Positions 55,771 through 64,000 of a stretch of 64,000 nucleotides of DNA are shown piece after piece; the stretch's first letter is position 1, and each line of letters opens with the position of its first letter. The notes under the pieces were generated by a model. The model was not told where the DNA came from, did not search any database, and saw only the letters and a program-made list of their open reading frames with translations. The stretch covers positions 32,825 through 96,824 of the forward strand of contig JAQFWX010000130.1 in NCBI GenBank assembly GCA_027605045.1, read 5' to 3'. Origin of the DNA: Phallus indusiatus (lineage: Eukaryota; Basidiomycota; Agaricomycetes; Phallales; Phallaceae). The translations under genes and the position numbers were made by a program.

Positions 55771-56313
55771 AAAAGAAAAGAAAAGGAACGGAAAACGCAT
55801 AATTTGAATTTTATACTTGGGTGTTGTTCGCATGCTACAGTTTAATCGACGTGCTTTGATTTGGTTTCTTGTATTCTTGTATATGTATTTAGGTAGTTCT
55901 CAAATCAATAAGTAATACATACATGGCTTGGAATTCAGATCTCACCGGCGAATGCCGGTCCTGCGTGTTGACACCAAAAAAGTGATCCGTTGTAAAAACG
56001 AAGCCACTTCGTAGTAGGCAGTGATTCACTCGTATCACAAAACTGCTGTATTTGATATATTTCTTACACGTCCAACTGTTATACTTTCATAACGATGTAG
56101 CTATGTAAAAGAGAAAATTGGAATAACAAAGCAAAAGGTGCTAGGTAAACATTTTAATAAGAAGAAAGATAATATAACCGACCGATGAAACCGACCAGCA
56201 AAAGATATATAGTGAAAATCCACAGCGATATAACGAGAGAGAGGAAAAGATAACATAACAAAGGGAGGTCGTGAAGTACGGAACAACAAAAGAAATAAAA
56301 ATGTGGCATGTCG
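55771..56313. other. convergent 3' intergenic region
   Basis: 543 bp, A/T-rich with T-runs, between the ends of the Zn2Cys6 and BRCT genes. No gene was seen. Confidence 0.4.
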
Positions 56314-59110
56314 TCATTTCTTTTTAAAGAAACGCTGACTTCTCTGTCTTGCTCTTTCTAGGGGAGGAAGATTGTCCATCGCCGAGGTTCGCTGAGGAGG
56401 ACTCAAATTAGCTATTCGGAAAGAACGATCAATCAGAAGTTGCTTAATGGGTAACGGATGAAACAAGAAGCGTACCGGTCGCCGAAGAACCTTCAGATGT
56501 GAATGATGCATCTGCATTCGTACCACTGTCACCTGAATCACCAGGATCCAGCTGACCTAAAATTAGTGCTCGTATTTGTTTGGGTTGCATAGTTAAAGAT
56601 CGACGACGCTACGATAATGAAACGTTCAGCTCAACACATGCAATACACAAAGAAACAGGCAAATTTCGACATACCAAAGAACCTCCCGTAATATCAAAAT
56701 CGTCCAGATTCACCAGGAATCTCGTTTCCTCAACATGCGATCTCTTTTCGACGCATTCTACTACCCATCCAATGCTTACAACCAAAGGTTTTGGCTGAGG
56801 CAATAGCCTTTAACGAGGTGTGGTCAGAATCGGGCGTACAGATGCTCTCTTCATAACAGTACTCACTTGTATTTGACAACCGTGGATGGCATTCCGGCCT
56901 TGAAAACTAGGTGAGTACAACTCTTCCCAGGTTTCGACAGTATCTAGCATGCTTGTCAGGACAGAAGATGATTGATATATGCATTGTCCACTTACTCTCG
57001 CTCCTAATCCTCGTAGCATATCAACGAACAGTGGTGCAGCGTCCTCGCCTTCTTCAGTTTTAACATCCACAAAGATGACGCAGTCCTTCAAAACATCCAA
57101 TGAACCAGGCATTCGAGCGTTCAAGCGCTTCCCAGTGGTCTGATTAGATGATTCGGCGGCGGGAGGTTGTGGTTTGGTCTTCCCCCGAGTCTTCACAGGA
57201 GAACGCGCATTGAGCTGAAGATGAGACGCAGACACAGAACGAATTTGTGGGAAAATCTGATGTTTAGTAGGAGCAGAAAGAGATTGCGTTAATGCGAGTG
57301 AAGCTTGTGAAGCTCGTCGACTCGGGGAAATCTGTATTAGAGCTGGAGGTTTCGTGCTAGGTTCGCCTGCCAGAGGCACAAAGAATTCAAGCGGGGGCTT
57401 GTTCTCTTTTTGTTCCTCGTTGTCGACCAATGAATCTACATCGACGATTTCAGAAGGTTTTGTGGTAGATTTATCATTAGGGAGCGCGGCGCGGGTCTCC
57501 TCTGACGATTCAATGAATGGGTTTGTAACAGCGAACGAGCCCTTCTTATTTGTAGGGGATGTACCAACTGTCCTTCCATTAATATCAGGATTACTGGGCA
57601 ACCGCATGGGCAAGTGAGCCTTTGGGGTCATCTTGGGACTTCCGCTGGCGACAAGACTGCTGCTTGGGGCATCTGGCTCGTGCTCATGCGTCGTTTCTGG
57701 CGCAGGGTGAATAATTTGTACGTCTGTCGATTCTATCGAACCGCTACTTGCAGCAGGACGGCTGGGCGGAAGAGGAGCACTGACTTCCAATCTCTTTAGA
57801 GCAGTAGAAAGCGCAACTAAAGGGGCAGGTTTACTGGGCGAGCCCATAGCCGGTAGAGCCTGTCTCGAGCTAGTGGGACGTTGTTGGAAAAATGCCTTTA
57901 TGGTTGGCTGCTTTGACCCATTAACGGATTTATCGGCGGCATTAGCAAATGGTCCTGGTGGGTTAACGGAAGATGGAGGGGCTCCTTTCATTTTCCCTTT
58001 ATTGAGAGACGTGCGACGCATGGTGCGTTTTAAGGCTAATTTGCCTGCCGGTGTTCTATCCTTTATCCCTAATTTCGCCTTCAGTTGAGGACGCGATCTT
58101 AACCTCATCGGCGAGATGCGAGGCTTTGCTTTAGCCAAGCTGGAAATAGTTGCTGCCATAGGGTTTGGTACTCTGGTTGGTGTCTTGGCAATACTATCAG
58201 GAAGAGAAGAGATCCTCAAGCAAGAAGGTTTCGGAAGTCGCGATGGCCCTGGTATGAGCGTTTCTCGAGGCCTTACAGGAGTTTTCAACGTTAAAACATG
58301 CTCCGGCTTTCTAGGTGAGGTAGGAGTCGAAATTTCGGGTGCTAATGATATAGCTGGAGGAGCCGCGTCGTGTTTGCTGGAATTAGCACTAGGATCGGCG
58401 GCTAGTTTCAAACAGGAGACGGCTGTGGTTGTGCACTATCGTTGAGGATGTCTAATGCGCGAGCTGATGTGATATGTGACGGGGTCTCGGTAGGGACAAG
58501 GTGAGGTTTATTCTGACGAAAATATTTTAGCGCAAGGGGCAAGAATTGATTATGAATAGCGTACCGATTCAATTGTGTTTTCAGGATTGAGGGTAGGTCG
58601 TTTAGCAGGCGTTACTGGAACTTGAACAGTACCTCCTGTCTGAGTGGTAATCTTGAACATTCGCGCTGGAGAAGCAACAGGTTTTGGAGGACTTTGTGAT
58701 AGCCTTGCCAAATTCAGGTGAATGGGGTCCCTCGGAAAAGGAGCTGGAAGAGGTGTGGATGTGCTAGGGGCGTCGACGGAGTTTGGTTGCGAGAACGCTG
58801 TGGATCCGGCTTTCTCGTCATCGTCCTCAGGAGAAACTCTTTGGCGTTTCCAGTCGTGTAGATGAGGAGAAGAGGGAGAGTTTACCGGGGGTGACCGTTT
58901 TCCATTCGCGAGCAATTCTGATTCTTGCCCGTACTTCTGTTCTGTCTGAGCCGATGATTGAGTATTTGGAACGACTGTGGCAATTTGATTCTGGCGCCGG
59001 ATCGCTTTAAAGGGGGAGGCAGTGAGATCCGCAGGCACGATTGGCTGTTGTTGTTGTGAGCGAGTGCGCATGCTCGAGCGTTGAGCTGGGTGTTTGGGAG
59101 GAGGAGGCAT
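56314..59110 (-). CDS. BRCT-domain protein with PIP box, DNA-damage/replication type
   Basis: From ATG 59110 (MPPPPKHPAQRSSMRTRSQQ) the protein has a long disordered Pro/Ser/Lys-rich N-terminal half. A PCNA-interacting QPTIKAFF lies at 57887-57910. A BRCT domain starts at LKDCVIFVDVKTEEGEDAAP, LFVDMLRGLGARV, then TWEELYSPSFQGRNAIHGC. The conserved Trp helix follows in a separate exon, VVSIGWVVECVEKRSHVEET. The tail reads MQPKQIRALIL... and, in the last exon, LLIDRSFRIANLSPPQRTSA and ERARQRSQRFFKKK, with a stop at 56314-56316. The LPP/ERAR tail and single BRCT recall fungal microcephalin-like BRCT proteins. The exact joins in 56340-56560 and a putative 35-nt intron at 58402-58436 are unsure. 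An MCB site lies upstream. Confidence 0.8.
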
Positions 59111-59694
59111 GGTCGGCGAGGAGGAGGCGAGTGGGAACTTTCGAGGGCGTAACACGGTAACGCGGTAACGCAATAACGCGTGAACTGGACTGGACCGCGC
59201 GCTCCGAACAAATGTCACGTGGACACGAAATAATCATCATTCATTACGTAATAAGCACTGATGGACCAGCCTGAGGCTGTATACATAAACGCGATGATCT
59301 TAATTGGCTTATCTGTGAATTCATGGCCGGTTTTGAACAAGTGCCCAGAACCTAAAGCCGAATCTGCATAGCAGAATCATCGATTTGAATGCAAATTGAT
59401 AAACAATAAAACAATCCCAATGCACTCCCTTGCATACTCAAGAGTGCAGGGCTGTTTTGTATGTCAAAAATGTATTGTTGTTACCACTAACAATACGCCG
59501 GAATATAATAACATCAAAAAACTAACAGCTTTTTCCTGAGTATATAGATGTACTTAGGAGTCAGCGTGTGCACCATGTCACCTCACCGAGGGAGAAAGCA
59601 ACCAGTGTGGGTTACATACATACCCATTTGAAACTCCGCACGGGGGTTGCTCCTTATGTAAAAACCTCTTTTACCTGCTCTTCAAGCTTCAACG
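59111..59694. other. divergent promoter region of BRCT and Bem3-like genes
   Basis: 584 bp. The part near the BRCT start contains CGGTAACG-type short repeats, ACGCGT at 59176 and CACGTG at 59216. The part near the RhoGAP is AT-rich. No coding frame was seen. Confidence 0.5.
59176..59181. promoter_or_regulatory. ACGCGT (MCB, MBF-binding) element
   Basis: Perfect MluI cell-cycle box 66 bp upstream of the BRCT/PIP-box protein's ATG. In fungi this site is bound by MBF and drives G1/S genes for replication and repair, which matches the predicted role of this gene. Confidence 0.45.
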
Positions 59695-62600
59695 ATGACT
59701 ACGACGTTCTCCACTCCAGAACGTAAGGTAGTCAATGGAGAAGACGTTTCACGTAGCGTTCAATCAGCCTCTCGCACTCGCAACGTCTCCAGCCCTTCCC
59801 GTCCCAGTGCTCAGCTCACCATCGAAAGCGTTCTCCAGAGTGTAAATGGCGACACCAAAAGTGCGCTGGAGATGGTGATTAACGACCGAAATGTCCTTTC
59901 TGCTCAGAATATTCAGCTATGGAAACTCGTCGAGAAACAGAGACAAGTCCATTCTACCGTCTCCAAAGAACTCGAGCGGGTTCGAGCAGAGCGCGACAAA
60001 GCTCTTGCTAGGCTTGATTCCGAACGTGACGATCGCAAAACAAAAACACATGCAACATCAAGCTCAGCCTCTGCATTGTCGAGATCAGAATCATCCTCCC
60101 CCGTTCCTGAAATTACAAACGGGCGGCATACTCCAGGCTCCCAGTACCGTCCTGAGATCGGTAAACCATTCTATTTAAGTTTTTACTGTTATCGGTGACT
60201 CTCTGACAAAGTTCCTTCGATGTAGGTGAAAGCAGTCACTCATCAACCCAGTCTGGTACTCTCTCTAATTCACGTTCACGTTCTCATGAACCTATGAGAT
60301 CTTATACCGACGGGCATACACGGAATGCTGATACAGATAAGCCACCATCTACCAGGTTCACGCTTTCGTTACCTCGCCCCCAATCCCCAAACCCGACTGC
60401 GACTACTCTTAATGTACCATCCGAGGCATCTTCGTCTGTCAGACGACAAGATCAATCTCATTCCCAAAAGCAATCCGATCCTTCCCTTAACCCTCCAATA
60501 ACAGGAGCATCGAATTTGTCTGTGTCTACAGCAAGCCCTGATACCCCAACATCGTCTAATTTGATAGTACCCCGCGACCGTACCCCTGCCAGAGAAAGTC
60601 GCATTACCTTACCAGACGAGGCCCGGCGTTATATCGCCACCTTACAGGAGAACTCGGTTGAATCACCAAGCTTGCAGCAAGTCGTTTCGGCCGTTGCAAC
60701 TGAGGAGCCCTTATCAATACATGAGGACATCTCAACTGCCCCTGCTCTCTCGATACCCCATACTGATGACTTATCGACATCAGGATCGGAACAAACTGTC
60801 CGAGCCTCTCTTCCCGAGTGGACCTTAAGAGCGGTAAGCGTACGTCCTCAGAAGAACGCAAAAGCAGTCTACCTCCTAGTAGGACTGTCTCCGAAAGACA
60901 GGGGGCTTTAACGCCACCACCACTCACTTCACCTTCCTACGGTCCTAATCCTTTAGTCACACCACGCTCACAAGATCGAGATAGAGCCTCACAGCCTATA
61001 AAACAAACACCCCGTTCTGCCCCTGCCCAAGTGTCACGTGAGGTAAACGCCAGTCTTACCACCAACACCATCAATCCCATTCACAGCACACCACTTGCAT
61101 CAAAGTCAACCGCAGCGCAGGATACGAACCCAGATATGCCAAGACCAAGTAACATCTCGGATGCTACCACTGTCAATATGACCCGCGAGACGGTTAAAGC
61201 TCAGCGATTAGCAGTTGCCGAAGCACAATCACAAGCTCAAGCTCGCCATAATCAACATCGAACGCAGGCTCAGTACCAGGATAACGCGATGGCTAAATAT
61301 CATGAGCGTATCCTAGCTGACAACGATCGCCTTCATGCTACGCCGCAACGTCATGGGCCTCCCGACGGAACAGCATTCGAGCGCGTTAATCAAGATCTCG
61401 GTGTTGCGCGGCAAGCGAAGAAGATGTATCTGGTGAAAGAAGATTTGCGACTATGCAAAATCTCTGTCGTCGGCTCTCACATTCGTCCAAATGATCGCGG
61501 GAAGGAAGTATTGTCTTTCTCCATTGAAGTGTTTCTTTCAAACACGGAAAGTTCGTGGAAAGTTGAGAAGCTATACAGCGACGTTTTGGCTTTGGACACA
61601 AGGATTCGTTCGAATCTAAGCCGGGGTGATTCAAAGAAATTACCCCATCTCCCTGATAGTAAATTGTTCAGGGACAATGCGCCTGCCAAAGTAGATCAGC
61701 GTAAGGTGAGTAGACAAGCAAACCCCTTTGTTCTTTTATACTTAGTTTCATACAGACGGCGCTGGAATTTTATCTACAAAATGTTGTCCAAGCTTGTACA
61801 AGAGAAACTGACGAAATCTGCGACTTCTTCAGTACAGATTTGATCAATGAGGCCAATGCTCCAGTAACACAAATGGGCTATAAAGAAGGATACCTTACAA
61901 AACGGGGAAAGAATTTCGGAGGGTATGTGTCTTCTTTCTCTCCCCGAGTACCGAGGGAAAACCTTCGTATATTAGATGGAAAACACGATACTTTGTCCTC
62001 CAAGGACCCAGCCTCGAATACTTTGAAAGCGTACGTCCTGATGAGTTTTGTATACATGCTTATTCATTCGGTTTGTTATAGCGTGGAGGTAATCACTTGG
62101 GAAGCATCAATATTATCGGTGCTCAGGTTGGTCGACAACAGCGTCGCGGCGGTCAGGCCCACTCGGACGACGAGAATGAATATAGGCACGCTATTTTGAT
62201 TCTTGAACAAAAGAAAGGCCCTCCCGCTACTCAACAACGACATGTCCTATGTGCCGAGAGCGATCAGGAACGAGACAGTTGGGTGTCCGTTCTTATACGC
62301 TATGTTTCCGAACGTATGACGAGCAGGGATCCCCTCCTCCCGGTGCTGTTATACCCTCTGCGAATACTAATATTCTTATCAACTCCCAACCCCGACCGTC
62401 AACCAGCTCAGTTACTTCGGCTGACTCAACTGTAGTTTCTCCCGCGAGACGATACCCTGGCAATGCAAACACCACGACGTATGATCAGTCCAAACACCTC
62501 CAAGGGGCACCCGGTCCCGATTCCGCGTCGACCTCACCTTTGGAACATCAGCCACCTCAGCATTGGCCCGAACAAGCAATTGCGTCTGATAACGTACCTA

Positions 62601-64000
62601 TATCGAGCTCATTGCCTTCGCAGCTAGGCCCAACAGGTGGAGGAATATTAGCCGAGCGCGCAACATCAGAATTGGGGTATTATCCCGATTTGGGAGGAAT
62701 CCAGCAGCATTATCAAGAGCCTCAGAAAACTCCCAACCGGCGTGACCGACAAGCTCGAGTGTCCGTGCACCCTGCCTACCTTCCTTCATACCAGAATCAA
62801 AACGCTAATGTAGCCTATGCGGAAGTTCCCACCACTGAACCTTACACCAGCAAGGTAAAGATCTCGGCACCTATGAACGGAGCACCTATAGTCGTTGGTC
62901 ATAAGTTTGGAGCGAAGGATGGGCACGAAAGTGGCAACGAACGAGAACGCAAGCACAAGTCGAAGAATTTCTGGACGGGGATCATGCGTGGCGGTCATAG
63001 CAACACGAATGCTCACAACAACAATTTCTATGTAAACCGAGCTGTGTTTGGCGTTCTAGTCTCCGAAGCACTAGAAGTTGCCCAAATTGCTAGTTTACCC
63101 GCTGTTGCTTTTCGGTGTATCCAATATTTGGAGGCAAAGAAGGCCCATCAAGAGGAGGGCATTTATCGCCTGAGCGGGAGTTCAGCCGTGATCAAAAATC
63201 TTAGGGATCAGTTCAATCACGGTAATTACGACTTTTTTTCTCGTTTTCAACTTTTTTTTATCTTACGATGATGTACTCCGATATTCAGATGGCGACGTTG
63301 ACTTGTTAGCATCAAGCGAGGAGTGGGACTTTAATGCTGTTTCTGGTCTTCTTAAGAGTTACCTTCGTGAAATACCTGGCGGTCTTTTCACTAGAGAGTT
63401 GCAGCCTGGATTCACCGCAGTTATTGGTATGTATTTTGTTTTCACCTCACATGAATCCAAAGGCTAATCTGGCTATAGACCTGGCAGATCCGAACGAAAG
63501 AATTGATGAACTAGCACAATTAGTCTCACAGCTACCCGAGGCGAACTACAGTTTATTGAGAGCATTAATAGCCCACCTCATCCTGATTGTTCAGAACTCT
63601 TCGATCAACAAAATGACGACGCGCAATATCGGAATAGTGTTCTGTCCAACATTGGCTGTACCCGCAGCGGTGTTCAACTTATTGCTTACTGAATTCAATC
63701 GGGTATTCAATGTTGATGGAGACACAGGAGAAGATACCGAAGAGGCTGAGGCTGGCATGGCAGCTTCTGGTGATAGTGATACCCATTTAACCACATCAAA
63801 GCGAGCCTCAGTGCAGAATAACCGTAACAGTCGTAGCTATGCTGATGGTGCCGCAGATCAGATACTCGGGCTAGGAGGCCGCGCCCTTCAACGTAAGTCT
63901 GAGTGCAAAAATTTCTATATCAACTAACGTCATGTCTCCAGAAGAAGAAGAATCAGACAGCGCTGATGAAGTTACTATACCCGATAGTTTTTCTGATCTT
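59695..64000 (+). CDS. Bem3-like PX-PH-RhoGAP (cut by right edge)
   Basis: GTPase-activating protein for Cdc42 or other Rho GTPases in polarity. The N-terminus has a coiled coil, ALEMVINDRNVLSAQNIQLW then VSKELERVRAERDKALARLD, and a long Ser/Thr/Pro-rich linker. The PX domain follows: LRLCKISVVGSHIRPNDRGK, SSWKVEKLYSDVLALDTRIR. The PH domain (about 61870-62310) has YKEGYLTKRGKNFGG, WKTRYFVLQGPSLEYFES and RHVLCAESDQERDSWVSVLI. The RhoGAP domain (about 63040-63720) has VFGVLVSEALEVAQIASLPA, the arginine finger EEGIYRLSGSSAVIKNLRDQ, WDFNAVSGLLKSYLREIPGG, and NYSLLRALIAHLILIVQNSS with NKMTTRNIGIVFCPTLAVPA. The order PX-PH-RhoGAP is that of Bem3. The frame continues acidic and Ser-rich beyond the window. 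At least eight introns are present. Confidence 0.92.

Noticed and set aside
58783..59010. Plus-strand frames inside the BRCT gene
   Set aside because: Shadows of the minus-strand coding exon, which has clear low-complexity and motif content in its own frame.

Overview
The window is nuclear DNA from a filamentous basidiomycete, most likely an Agaricomycete. The evidence is short GT-AG introns of about 50-60 nt in nearly every gene, dense packing with many divergent pairs sharing 130-250 bp promoters, and lineage-typical families: a GAR-domain protein led by a DIQTRIF segment, a Zn2Cys6 regulator with an agaric-type CAEC finger, an Agaricomycete HNH protein, and an MLKL-NTD-like protein. All exon structures below were read by eye from splice signals and family conservation. 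No transcript data were available.

Layout: 1-1504 (-) 5' part of a cytochrome P450; 2017-3710 (-) TIM44; 3846-5607 (+) TRAPPC12-like; 5959-8784 (-) GAR-domain protein; 9033-10342 (+) AT-hook-like protein with two Cys motifs; 10909-12209 (+) C2-domain Fic1/Inn1-like protein; 12556-13458 (-) longin R-SNARE; 13618-14107 (+) Sec61 beta; 15036-15657 (+) profilin; 16076-16933 (+) cytochrome c haem lyase; 17180-18414 (-) Ran1-like kinase; 19010-19918 (+) broken Etp1/BRAP2 remnant; 20152-23021 (+) MLKL-NTD-like plus pseudokinase-like protein; 24722-26566 (-) Arp9-like; 26726-29575 (-) lanosterol synthase; 30031-32445 (-) dihydroxyacetone kinase; 32652-33494 (+) MsrB; 33745-35322 (-) two tandem tropomyosins; 35462-37467 (+) DUF2408; 37790-39754 (-) Bfr2/AATF; 41263-42410 (+) omega-like GST; 43478-46317 (+) acidic nuclear-type protein; 46903-50102 (+) tandem duplication with a dead and an intact HNH gene; 50980-51940 (-) P-loop polynucleotide-kinase-like; 52181-55770 (+) Zn2Cys6 factor; 56314-59110 (-) BRCT protein with a PIP box; 59695-64000 (+) Bem3-like PX-PH-RhoGAP, cut by the right edge.

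Most genes are housekeeping. Actin and polarity functions recur (profilin, two tropomyosins, a Fic1-like C2 protein, Bem3-like RhoGAP, GAR-domain protein), as do membrane traffic and secretion (TRAPPC12, longin SNARE, Sec61 beta) and mitochondrial biogenesis (TIM44, haem lyase), but no operon-like pathway cluster is visible. Two stretches are accessory. At 18.5-24.7 kb a pseudogene remnant lies beside the MLKL-like gene and 1.7 kb of poorly coding DNA. At 46.3-50.1 kb there is the HNH duplication.

The most notable observations are the MLKL-like four-helix plus kinase-like architecture, a 123-residue tropomyosin that is exactly 38 residues shorter than its 161-residue tandem neighbour, a BRCT protein with a canonical PIP box and an upstream ACGCGT site, and the decayed HNH duplicate.
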